NCBI GenBank assembly: GCA_964034945.1
Contig: OZ035962.1
Coordinates: 104,604,034 to 104,668,033, forward strand
DNA length: 64,000 nucleotides
From: Chrysopilus asiliformis
Lineage: Eukaryota; Arthropoda; Insecta; Diptera; Rhagionidae
Direction of reading: 5' to 3'
A program made the position numbers and the translations under genes. Below the pieces are notes generated by a model. That model had not been told where the DNA came from, ran no database searches, and worked only from the letters and a program-made list of their open reading frames with translations. This document shows, piece by piece, positions 11,901 to 22,700 of this stretch; the stretch's first letter is position 1; each line of letters begins with the position of its first letter.

Positions 11901-14900
11901 GGGAGCGCTCTCCGTATATTTTGCGTTTCTTCGAAGATAAAAATGGCAAATTTTATTGCCATTTTGATTTTCGAAGAGACGTAAACTTCAGTAACAGCAC
12001 TAGTATTTAAAATACATCGCTCTTTCAAGCGTATTAGTGTTGACAATGTTAAAATAACACGTAGCTCAAAAAGGAACGAGTCGATGGCCACTCTTTAGTA
12101 CTTGTCCCCAACAAATTTTTAGATTGCTCTAAACTATGTAAGAAAGGTATCATTTCAGCGCTTTTGGAGTCTGTACTCTTTTATGATTGTTTTGAACTTC
12201 TAAACGTCGCGAAATTTCGTTTAAAGCTCCGCCCTAGACATCTAGAATGTCCAGTCGATTGGCTTGCAAAAGACTGAATATCAAAGAGCATAAATTTCCC
12301 AAAAATTGTCATAAACCATAAAGTAAAAAATAAATGCTCAAAAATCCCAAAAAAAATGCATACTCTTGTAAGGCACGAAACTTTTTATCCTGTTGAAAAG
12401 TCACAGGTTTGAATATTTTATATTCATACTAGCTTGCATACCCGTCGTTGCCGGGTTAAGTTTTTTCAATTTTTTTTTTATGATCTATGTTGGAGCTAAA
12501 CTTCAGGACAATCGGCTCGGTAGTTTCCCCGCGAAAGGGTAACATAGCGCAAAAACTAAGTTTCGAAATCACTTTACCCCCTCCCCTTACTCCCCCCACC
12601 CTTCGCGCTACCTATGTTGGAACCAGAACTACTACAGACACTCATGCCAAATTTCAAGTCAATCGGTTCAGCCGTTTTTGCGTGAAAGAGGAACAGACAG
12701 ACAGACAGACACCAATTCATTTTTATATATTAGTATGATAAAATTCAGATTCGTCATTGTGGCAGCCGTCTCTTTGAATCCCCGCCCCCCGCGACATGGT
12801 CCTGTATGTAAATTCCATGTGAATATAGACTTCTTGCGACATTGAGAACCGTTTGAGAAACCCTCATATGACTGATGCCTTACTGTCACAAACCATAAAT
12901 TTATGAATCTTAACCAAACACTGAAAGAAAAACTTACATTTGGATCCGATGAATTAAGCCGTTCAACCAAAACATCCAATATCCGTTGACCATCAAATTT
13001 TTCATCTTCCATAAGAAACTTGACAAATGCCCTCAGTAATCCAGGTTCAGTTACCGATCGTAATATTAGGTCCAGATATGCCATTGCTGAAATTTGTGAT
13101 TCGATGTTTGTCTGCAAATGTTTGCCTTTGAATATCTGCAAAATATTTATTTTCGATTTGTCCAGGTGTGGTTAGTAGAACTAATCATAGAAAAAATTAA
13201 TTTTGAAATTCGAAAATTTGCACAAATATCTAAAAAAAAACGATCATCCGACATCATGGATACGCAAAACAAGTATAATGAAATATTTATAGCAGCGAAA
13301 GTCTTGCAATTTGGCAACAAAGCAAAAACCACATCGCTGTGAAATTTTTCTATAAGTGTTCGTTGTTGTTGTTGTTGTTGGAATTTTGTTGTGATTGGAG
13401 GAAATGTTCACAAAAATGCGGAGATCTAAGGTCTGATATTTAAAAGTTTATGTAAAAACTAAAAACAGAAAGGCACGATAGACATTCTAACCAAACAAAA
13501 CGACTGTTAATATTGTTATATGATTATCAAAAAAAAAATTAGTTTTTCACACATAATTTTTTTTTTCAGTTGAATCAAGAACCGAAAATATTCACAAATC
13601 AATCGTTTTGGTAACATAAACATTTTTTAGACTTTCACAATATATGAAAAATTCTTGAATTTGTAACATTAAAAGACTTAAATTTTGCACCTTCGACCAT
13701 AGAACATAAAAGAACAAACAAAAAAAAAAGACAAACAAAATACAGAAATAACCCACACCAATAGATAAATCGTAAATGCAATGAAATGGCAAATCGATGT
13801 AAATACCTGAAGGATGGCTGGTCCTAGGACAGGCACAATAAAACCTTGATACATAAAATCTAATAGCTGTTGCCGAATTAGCGAGTGTGCGACTTGTACA
13901 ACGGCATTGCAAAATTCCAGTGAGTTCATGAAAAGTGTCAGCTCTGGAATTTCAGTTACATCATCCGGTGTGATTCGATGCCAGTCAATTGAATTGATTT
14001 CAATTGAGTTTGGAAGACGTGAATAGAGGCCACCGAGTCCAGTTACCAATATGGGGCACATTGATGAATACTGTGCTATGTATTTTCCAACATTGGAATT
14101 CTTCTGTGATAGTGCCATACAAAGCAATAGTGCATCACGAGCCTGATGTCCTAAACTACCTTCACGATGTACATAAGGGATTAATAGAGAAAATATTATG
14201 AAGCTGGAAATAAAAAACAATATTTAATTAGCTTGAAAAAAAGTAATGTTTAACTTTAAATAGATGGGTATACTTAGTACTCCCTTGTCCCTGGCCATAT
14301 TGCTGATTGGAGGAGAAGAAAAACAAATCAAGCAGATGGACATTTTGCATAAGGACAACGCACAGTTGATTCAGTAGTATAACGAGCCGTTTCTCGACAT
14401 CCGGTGGAAAGATTTCACCTTGACTCGATGCCAATATCTTGAGTAGAGGCCTTAGAAACGGTTCATGGACAAGCAGCTGATGTCTCGAGTGGCTGACCAG
14501 CAGCTCGTATAATTTCAGTTGTTCTAAACGGACGGCATTTGCATAACGTCCTGTTGACATGCCCCACTCGTACAGTTTGTCCAGGAGATTCTCACTCAAT
14601 AAAAACTCTAAACATGGCGCTGATGGTGTCTGATTAACTCCAGGTAAACTAACTTTGTTGCAATGGTGCAATTCAACCAATAATAGTGTAACCATGAAGT
14701 CGAGATGACATACAACACCAAGAACATCATCGTGTGATGGCGGCTTTTGAGTCTAAAATTTGATTAAGAGAAGCCATAAATTGTTTATTATAGGAAAATA
14801 GTCTAAAGTGATTGATTAATATTAATTCTGCAATAAACGATTAAGGTGTGTCTGCCTGTCTGTTTGCCCAAAAGCGATAGTTGTAAAAATTGATTCGCGA

Positions 14901-17040
14901 ATCGAATCGAAAATATGATCCGTTTACGAATTTCACCCCGATTGCGAGTGTCGTGTCGTTTTCGACAAGAGTCGTTTTACGTGTTGTTAGTGTTTTTCTA
15001 CCAACAACAACACGTAAAACGACTCTTGTCGAAAATGACACGACACTCGCACTCGGAGTGTTTATCGAATAAAAATCATTCGCGCATCAATGTATTGTAT
15101 GAAATATTGAAAATAAAAAGATATTCGCTCATTTAAAATAGTGTCATAACTCAAAAAACGTGACTTTTCAGGCGACACTTTATGGCGAAAACACAATAAC
15201 GCGTCAATGCGTACGCAAACTTTGATATTTCGACGCTTCAAAACATATGTTTTATTACGAAACAATTTATAACGGTACTTTGCCGTGACGCTTCAAAGCG
15301 CCCTGACGCCTCGAATAGAGCTGCTTTCGGGCGCGTTGGAGCTTTGAAATTTTAATGAAAATTGTGTTTTTTGAGTGATTTTTGGAAAATGGTGAGGCAA
15401 ATGACGAATTTAAAGTAGCTTTAATTAAAAAACATAACAAAAGCTATAATTGCCAATCTGGCGGTTATTGGAAACCCGTATGGTGATATTCGTATCAAAA
15501 TTCGAACAGTTGTACCAAAATTCCACTTTGAAGTCAAATTTTCGAAAAAGATTTTTTAAAATTTATTCCAATCGGATTTTGATGTATGGGAGTTTTATGT
15601 AGAATCATATCTTAAATAACTTTTGTTCTTGGACTTTTTTGATAAGATGCACCGTTTTCGAGATATTCACAAAAACCGTTTTCGTTCGTATGGGGGGTAC
15701 CCCCCCCCCCCCCCCCCCCCTAATGGTTCATTTTTGCCCATTAACGAACTTAGCCTCGCATTTTACGAAAAACGGATCTGCGCAAAATTTCAAGTCTCTA
15801 GCTCAATCCGTGCGCCCGCAATCCGCGCCACAGACAAACAGACAGACAGACGGACAGACAGACGGACGGACATGCAAAATTCAATTTTTTTTATCATTCT
15901 AAACACACTGGTGTAATTCATTTTTGTGTGTGATGACGGGATCTTGGCGTTACAAACGGTAATGTAAAGTTAATATACCCTTTGGTTTCACCATACGGGT
16001 ATAAAAATGAAAGAACGTTCCATGTTGTCGCATGAAAGAAACACTTTTTAGCGAATTTTGTTTATGTATAAAATATAACCCATCTCTCGAAAGCATAACT
16101 TAACCAATTCCAACATAAAATCGCCAATCTTCAATTATATTTGGATATGTTTGAAGTAATCATCAAAATGTCTTTTAAAGTCCCTTAATTCGACGTCCCA
16201 AAGATTGATTCGAGATTGTGCAAGGCCAAAGGACTTGTTAACCAATTTATTGGTTCTCATTGCAATTTCCCTCATAAAAACTGGGTATCATGTTTTTACA
16301 ATCTCAAAAATTAAACCGCAATCAAAAATGTTCCAAATTTATTTGCGAAACAATTTTAATGTTATTTTAACGAAGTGATAATTTTTAAACTTCAATGAAT
16401 TCATTGACGATACATTAGTTTGATCAAATTGTGACTAATGTTTTCGAAGAGCATACGACGAGTTTCTCCATCACGAATTGTTTGAATTTGAGTGGTAAAT
16501 TCGAATTAGAAGATAACTTCCATAAAATTAGCGATAATAAAGTGTTTTTTTTTTTAAATAAAAATAAGCACTAGATAAGAACATGGCTTATCATTTTTGA
16601 GCGGAATGTTGTGCTCTGTTGGCATTAACAGACCAGCACAAATTCGACCCAAGTCAGTAATTTTACATAAGTAGGAGGGCATTTAATTGTTTTGCATTGC
16701 AAATGAGGAATCCGTCATAGATGTTGATTTCAAAATGGTAACAATACTCGAAATACTATGGGAAGAAGAAAGTTTCCCGCATCTTCTCCATAGTGGACTG
16801 AATGAATTTGAATGAGTTTTATTATTGCTTAACTGACCAACAGCTGAATAATGAGATAATTACCTCTGCACGTAGAATAATATCGGCCGCTTGCTGCCAG
16901 TGCTTGCAGAAACTATCGTAACAAGCCCTGGGATCGCATTCGGTGGCAGCATCAATGGGGCGAAGGCCGCCACTGCTATTGGAATGACCACTACCGCGGC
17001 TGAGACTCTGCCTTAGCGGACTGGTTCTTAGCCAACTCAT
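5957..17040 (-). CDS. FHIP: FTS and Hook-interacting protein (FHIP1 type, CG3558-like)
   Basis: Coding exons in transcript order: 17040-16864, 14752-14274, 14203-13807, 13135-12938, 11227-10345, 10274-9780, 9264-9226 (39-nt microexon), 6318-5957. Together they are 3030 nt, or 1009 aa, all junctions GT-AG and in phase. The protein begins MSWLRTSPLRQSLSRGSG and carries the RAI16-like FHIP helical core: VHREGSLGHQARDALLLCM, then SFGD-like linker-free helices, TSNSLYVNLHLTGLITR and WYPLPLLHSILLRPDI. Between them is a low-complexity Thr/Ser/Asn linker (about residues 480-560). The C-terminus is a Gly/Ser/Pro-rich linker plus a final helix (LDEWLKELAAISQEQ). FHIP bridges FTS and Hook proteins, linking early endosomes to dynein. 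Introns are swollen by repeats. The gene is divergent from UBE3A, with starts 2.75 kb apart. Confidence 0.95.
6688..6858. mobile_element. Pogo/Tigger-like MITE
   Basis: The left end (AAGAGGAACCTCGATAACAC) and right end (GGGGTTCCACTG) are inverted copies of CAGTGGAACCTCGATAA-type termini, flanked by TA. Degenerate GATAACTCGAAG words repeat inside. It is 171 bp with no coding capacity. The TIR style resembles pogo/Tigger elements. Confidence 0.6.
6870..7374 (+). repeat. Interspersed repeat with CAGA tail, copy 1
   Basis: It starts ACTAGAATTTGGACCCGGCT and ends CGGTTCAGCCGTTTTTGCC..CAGACAGACACC..TTTTTATATATTAGTA. Two internal blocks repeat a similar ~170-bp text (CCAAATTTCA..CAATCGGTTCAG). A second copy lies at 12428-12735. 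Its class is uncertain; the tail is SINE- or RTE-like. Confidence 0.6.
7565..7833. mobile_element. MITE with TTA target duplication (Harbinger-like)
   Basis: TIRs TGCTGGGTTTACACGAATGA / TCAATCGTGTAAACGCAGCA are flanked by TTA at 7562-7564 and 7834-7836. A nested palindrome (GAGGCTGTTTAGATTAGC and its complement) occupies about 7627-7712. The 3-bp TWA duplication suggests PIF/Harbinger. Confidence 0.65.
7912..8014. mobile_element. Palindromic element, GTCGTTTTCGACA family, copy A
   Basis: The arms contain GTGTCGTTTTCGACATGAGTC and its complement around a short centre. It is the same family as 14944-15050 (copy B) and 63415-63465 (half copy C). Copy A is more diverged than B. Confidence 0.7.
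9226..9264 (-). CDS. FHIP: FHIP 39-nt microexon
   Basis: The exon lies between TTATTATCAG (acceptor) and GTAAATATT (donor) on the minus strand. It enters and leaves in phase 1 and adds 13 residues, ASSGLSQIYAFFTG across the junctions. The whole-gene frame holds with or without it, so it could be a cassette exon. Confidence 0.7.
11640..11885 (-). pseudogene. Transposase fossil (IS630/Tc1/mariner type, C-terminal half)
   Basis: On the minus strand the region reads DLDELWFQQNWPKFHTN..TISLLSDPFNNRVISSFGDVA, followed by a degraded PPR-type segment after a stop codon. This corresponds to the second catalytic-Asp region of insect mariner-superfamily transposases. Frameshifts and stops follow. It lies in FHIP intron 4. 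The missing half of the 46-kb element would be the equivalent region, but common origin is not shown. Confidence 0.5.
11926..11982. repeat. Short hairpin (AAAATGGCAA / TTGCCATTTT)
   Basis: Inverted repeat CTTCGAAGATAAAAATGGCA / TTGCCATTTTGATTTTCGAA with a loop of about 7 nt, at the edge of the transposase fossil. Confidence 0.6.
12428..12735 (+). repeat. Interspersed repeat with CAGA tail, copy 2
   Basis: It begins ACTAGCTTGCATACCCGTCG, shares the CGAAAGGGTAACATAGCGCA and CGGTTCAGCCGTTTTTGCGT segments with copy 1, and ends in (CAGA)n then TTTTTATATATTAGTA. Located in FHIP intron 4. Confidence 0.65.
13362..13380 (+). repeat. (GTT)n microsatellite
   Basis: Six GTT units in FHIP intron 3. Confidence 0.85.
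14944..15050. mobile_element. Palindromic element, GTCGTTTTCGACA family, copy B
   Basis: Nearly perfect arms: GCGAGTGTCGTGTCGTTTTC..AAGAGTCGTTTTACGTGTTG on the left and the complement on the right, around TAGTGTTTTTCTACC. About 45-bp arms. Located in FHIP intron 1. Confidence 0.8.
15429..16007 (-). mobile_element. Helentron/DINE-like (mini-me) repeat, copy 1
   Basis: Minus-strand copy: the 5' end TTTTTATACCCGTATGGTG lies near 16007 and the 3' end ..GTTATGTTTT near 15429. It carries a central (GTCY)n block at about 15837-15872 and a 3' stem-loop (AACCGCCAGATTGGCAATT) close to the end. It differs from copies 2 and 3 by a C-tract of about 22 at 15700. It sits in FHIP intron 1. Confidence 0.7.
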
Positions 17041-19793
17041 TTGGATTCCGGACGTCTTCCGAACTGATTTTTATCTTTTATTATTAAAGAAGCTGTTTTC
17101 CCGTAATTTGTTCCTCGTTAACAGCAGTTCTTTCTGAATGGGAAAAGCCCGAAACTGCTGCTGTCGCCTTCTTAACTCCTAATTCACAGTAAAATGTACA
17201 ACGATAACGGATTGCCGAAAAAGGGCTACCGAGTAAATACGTATAACAAAATAAATTATTTCTTCTCTATGCTTTAAACAGTATTTTTATTTGGTTTGGC
17301 GCTGTACGGCAAGGACGGCATTGCTTGGGCTGTGGGAGCGATTTTATTAGAACCTATTTTTACATAAAAGTCGCCCCACTCCAATCCTTTTACTTTTACT
17401 TTTTTCCTCCAGCAAGTTTAATTGCATATGTGGATCGTTGGATCGTTGAGGAGTCGCTCCCTCAGCTTTTTTATATTTATTTGAACGGAATTGGCACACT
17501 CTTTGAAGTCGATAAAACCCGTACGACTCGATTTATTTATTCACTTTGGCAATTTAAATACAACTAAAATGTCCATTATTTTGTTATCTAAACTTATTCA
17601 TGACACAGTTTTTGTAGGTCACATTTTGCTGTCTTTCTGCTGTTATCAGTGTTCATTTCCATTGCTATTCACTTTGGGTGGATTTAACAAACAAATTTCA
17701 CTTATTTTTGGCAACTTTTACGTTAGGTAAATTAAACTACAAAGTAAAATTATCTCATTTCGTCGATTCTTCACTTCCACTTGAAGTCCACTTCAGGTAG
17801 GCCTTAGCTGTATTTGAGGTCAACTAGTTGAAGTTCACTTTAGACATACCTTAGTTGGGATAGAGGCAACACTAATTTTAGGTACGAAATTCAAATTTGT
17901 ATAAACTTGTGTTGACGGTAGAGAGAATTACGCTAGAATCAGAGAAAAAATCTCGGTAGAGACGAGTAAAACTCATAAATATCTCTACGGTAGACTTCTA
18001 CACCATTTCTAGGCAAGATATTTCAGACGAGATTTTTTTCTCGTTTAGACACTCAAAGTTACTTATCAAATTTACTTGATACAATAGTAGAATTCCTGAA
18101 TTATTTTCATACTTATAATTTTCAAATTCTGCGCGCCGTAAATTGTGAGTTAAGATTTTTATTGCAATCATTCAAAACATGTTTATATTATATAGGAAAT
18201 GAGGTTAGATTCCCATGAAAAAGATAGGTAGCGCACCAGTCTTCGTGAAAATGTCAAATTTACATAGCCAAGGGCCGTTTGGACCAACGGAACTTAGCAA
18301 CTTATGTACTACTTAAATTATTAAAGTCCGAGAATTTCTACGGTTTAAGTAGAATAACCGGGACCCTATTTTTTAAGAATAGTACGCGCAAACTGGCTTA
18401 AGTTGACAGCTGAATTTCATTGTGGACTAATTAGCGACACCAGCGCCACGCCTCTAGGGGTAGATCGAAGTATTGATTGTATGGGAGTAAAACATAATCT
18501 GGAAAATATGGTTTTCGGCCATTGCAATTTATTAGTAATGCATTCCATTCGATGCCAAAATTATCTATTATGCTCCTCAAGTGCCCCTGCTATTCAAAAG
18601 AGTAACATTCGGTGTATTTTGGAGAATTTTCTTTACTTTTACTTCAGAAGTATACACATTGTATTGTATTCAAGTAGCTATTTTTAATTGAAAAATGCTT
18701 TTTAGGCCAAATAACTCACAAAAATTGGAAAATTAGCATCAAAAAAAGTGGAGTATAAGCATATGCTCAAATGAATCAAATTTTTGGCCGTACGTTTTTC
18801 AGCTTGGGGCCCATTTTTACATGTCCATTTTCTAGATTATAGGCTCCCTAGTTGTTACTTGCTTCGTGTTTTCAATAGAGAGCCTAGAGAGTGGTGAGGT
18901 AGTGATTGCGCTTTTCCTATGAGAACAGATTAATTAATTCTAATTTTAATTTTACATAGTACAATACTTCAATTAATTGAATTCAAAGATACTAAAAGGA
19001 TTATTAGAACATTACATTGTATTTGAAGTTATAATCTGCTTGCGGCACTTGAAATGATGTTTGATTAGCAATTTAATTGCAGGTACCTGCGAGTAGTGCA
19101 ATTTTCACAATGGAAAATCCTAGTTTTTTAATCCAGATGTCGCCGCTTAATTACTTAATTAATTTAATTGTACATTAAATTAACTTTCCAGTCCCTCTAG
19201 TCGAGACCTTCGATTAGGAAATTCCATTTTTTTTGGGATATTCGTCACAATTTCAAGGACATTGGCTCTTGTTACCTTACATCGTTGGAAGTGGTTCAAT
19301 GATGAGCAAGTGAGACGGAGGATGTATAGTGCTTTTTCAGTCGCGTGTCAGCGGAAAAAGTTGTAAAATAGTCGGAGAAAAGTGGATTTCTGTAAACTTT
19401 AATTGAGATTTAATTATTTTTCGTATAGAATGTAAAACTGTGTGTTAAGAACTTTCTCCAGTAATTTGATCCTGAATCCCGGATTGTAAACTAGCCGAGG
19501 AAAAGAAAAAGATTTTGATATTCACTAATAGTTTTCTAGTTCTGTGTGTGTGCGGTTTTTATTTTACTTCGACTTGTTAATTGCTGTCTCGTATTTATCG
19601 TTGTTTTTCAGCATAAACTGAAAAGTTTTTAATAGTACGTAGTAAATTTACGATTCTTAGTCTCGTAGTGTTTTTTGCCAGTTAATTTTCAATTTGCTGA
19701 AAAATAATCCGATTCATCGATTTCGTTGATAACGTCTCGTATTTTCGTATTCATTTCGTGTGATTTATTTGTAAACATTTTGGAGTATTTTAC
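17041..19793. other. Divergent spacer between FHIP and UBE3A starts
   Basis: Presumably holds both 5' UTRs and promoters. No TATA box or conserved element stands out. At 17776-17870 two imperfect copies of TTGAAGTCCACTTCAGGTAG lie 49 bp apart. At 18841-18885 AGGCTCCCTAG pairs with TAGAGAGCCT as an inverted repeat. Confidence 0.5.
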
Positions 19794-22700
19794 ATGAACT
19801 CCCAAGATCCAGGGAATTCAGACGGCGAAACTTCAAGGTGATTTTTGTTTTTATTTTATCTTTTTTTCACTCGGAAGAGGAGTGATAAAGCGAATCTTAA
19901 GGTTGAGCTGTCAAAGCTGTTTTTGTTTTCACCGAGTGCGAGAAGTCGAGCGATGTCCGCCCTGCCTTTTCTAACCACAGGGGCATCCAGAAGCAAAATC
20001 ATGATTGTGGATTTATTTTGGGAATGTCTTTTTTTTCGGTGGCCTCCGTGAAACGTTCTAACTTTTCTCTTGTTTTGATGAAATGTATTTCCCCAGTTTT
20101 TCCGACAAGCACTTTCGGCCGGCCAGCATAATCACAAATATCAAAACAAAGAACGCAGAGCCAGCCTCGCCCTCACCACTGTCCCATTTTTCGTCCATGG
20201 AAAGCCTCAATCCCGACGACTTCTATCCCCACCGTCCTTCTGTTGTTGTAATTGTCTTTTATCCTAAAATAAATTTTCGCACACAAAACCGAACCAAAAA
20301 AAGACTTCCGCAGTTCTGTTGTCCATTCCGAGAACGGGAACAGTAATCTGGCCAGTATACCGGTAGTCTGTTGACCGAACAGATCTTCCTGTCCAGTTTT
20401 TTGCTAGTGACAAAGTTAAGTTACAGAAACCAAAGTCCTGTGCTCTGAGGTGAAATTAATGTCTTGGGGACTTCAATTGACATTTATTCCGAATCTATTT
20501 CAACAAAATGCGATTGTGAGTAAAATTTGTAATAAAAGAAAGTTTTCCTAATAATGATTTCAAGAAGGAACAAAGAATTGCTCGTTTTGTGCACGCACGC
20601 CAGTCTTTGTTTGTAGTTATTAACTTTTGCTTGGTATCGATTTATGATAATTTAGCTAACAAATCTAAAAAAAAGGGCAAAATCCGCTTAACTGTTGCAG
20701 GAAGTCTTCATCAGAACGGCAGAAATCTTCTCACGTCAATGAAAAATAAAAATAAAACACGAGGAACAATTCGTAAATATCAAACGTATAAAAGTTCAAG
20801 TCGAGTTGAAAATCAAAAATAGAATATCTCACCAAACAGCCACAATTTTTTAGTCTAATCCCTTCAATGGAATAACTTTATTCCGAATAGTACGAGGGAT
20901 TCTGGTGAATCACGTGATGACACACCAAAATTTTCATTATTTACAAGCATTTATTATTGTTTTTTGTTTCATTGCCGAATGATGGTCAAAATATAAAACC
21001 AAATGAAGTTCAATTCTAGTTTTTATTGAATACAAAAAATCTATGAGAAACCAGTGGAGTTGAATGTACTCCAAAAGACGAGGATTTTGTAAACAAATAT
21101 TTTTATAACCAGAAGATAAGAATAGCTGTTATGGCCAGGAGAAAATTGTAAAAATATTCGAGACGACAGAACGTTTTCGATATAATCGCAAAACATTTTT
21201 CTGTTTGGGTGGTAAAAGGGTTATAATACATCCTTCATTTGAATGTGACCTTCATTTCTATGCATTTCTGCGAAATGTTAAGCGACATCAGCGCATTGGG
21301 TCGAGTAAAAGTCAATTTTTCGAAAAATTTGTCTTTTCACCCTTTTTTTTTACTCTTCATTGATTTAACCTCTTGTAGGCAGGTAACCTTTTTTGCATGG
21401 TAGATTAATGAAACTCATAGAATTGGTTCCTTGGGACTCAAATAACATTAAAATAAAAAAAAATCAATTTCTATTTTAATTTACTATTAGTACACTGGCA
21501 GGCGGTAGGTTAAAAAAGCAGGTTTCATCATTCTTTTATGGTCCCATAAAATCACAACTCTTTCACTATTTTTGTGGGTCGTCAAATTCTTTGGTTAAAA
21601 ATCAATGGTTTAAATTCAATGGTTAAAATTCAGAGGATTAAACTAATTACGAAAAAAAATTACCATTAATTAAATTTCTACCTTATGTTGGAAGGGTGTT
21701 TCCCTTCTAAGCAACATGTGTTCTGCCCAATTAAGCCGTAATTATTCTCTAAACAATTAAGCCGTAATTATTACCTAAACAAATTAAAATCACTTTAAAA
21801 TTTCGTCTATATTTTGCCTATGCATTGAGTTTATTCATTTTGCTTAAGATTTTTTTGTATTTTCACTGTTTGCATACATGATTTTAAGCTAATTAATCTT
21901 CCAAGGCCATTCAACGGATTTAGTTCAGGAATTGAGGTTTCACTGTAAATAAATATTTTTTCCAAATGTCAAAAATAGACAATTTTTGGTTTGCTCTTTA
22001 GAATGCTCCGATGTTCGGTTAACTGCTGTTTCCCGCAGACTTCTTAACACAAAAATGTCACTGAAATCGATATCACTCACTTTAACGAGTGACGTTTCCT
22101 TTCTTTTGTCTTTGTTAATTTTTTTTTTCGCCTAGTTTAAGGCACACATGATGTTTCCTTGACATCATGTATCAATTTTATATAAGCAGATCGATTGAAT
22201 CTATGGGGTAAACCAAATCGTTCGTTATGTAGAGATTTTTATGTTAAAAATTGCAAAAAAAAAAATTACATTCATTAACACGTTGGCTACCATGTGAGTC
22301 ACCGGTGATCACAGCGTAAGTGAAATAAGAGTGCGTTTTTTTGGCTGGTAGCCAACGTGTTAAATCGGCTTTTGTTATACTAGACCTCCCCTGTATTCAC
22401 TACAAAAAATCTAAATATCCGAAATGAGGCGTTAAAAGCTAGAGTGGACCAAACCACATAATCGAGTTTTTGAAGCTTTTCCACTTTTGTACTATTATTG
22501 ACTGTAAATTTCTGTGGACTTTATTACTCAATGTTGAAATGTTCTTTTGTGCATCCAAACATTTTTATCTAAAAACTCACTCGCAATAGTGATTCAAACA
22601 CAAAAAAATTCACGATTTCGACATGTGGGTTGGTCCACTCTAGCTTTTAACGCCTCAAATAACGGGAAAGGTAAAATACAAAAGTGTAGGAAATTTTATT

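Noticed and set aside
20083..20346. Frame [20 protein letters not shown] in UBE3A intron 1 as a possible alternative exon
   Set aside because: No matching splice sites in phase and no recognisable domain; length is within chance.
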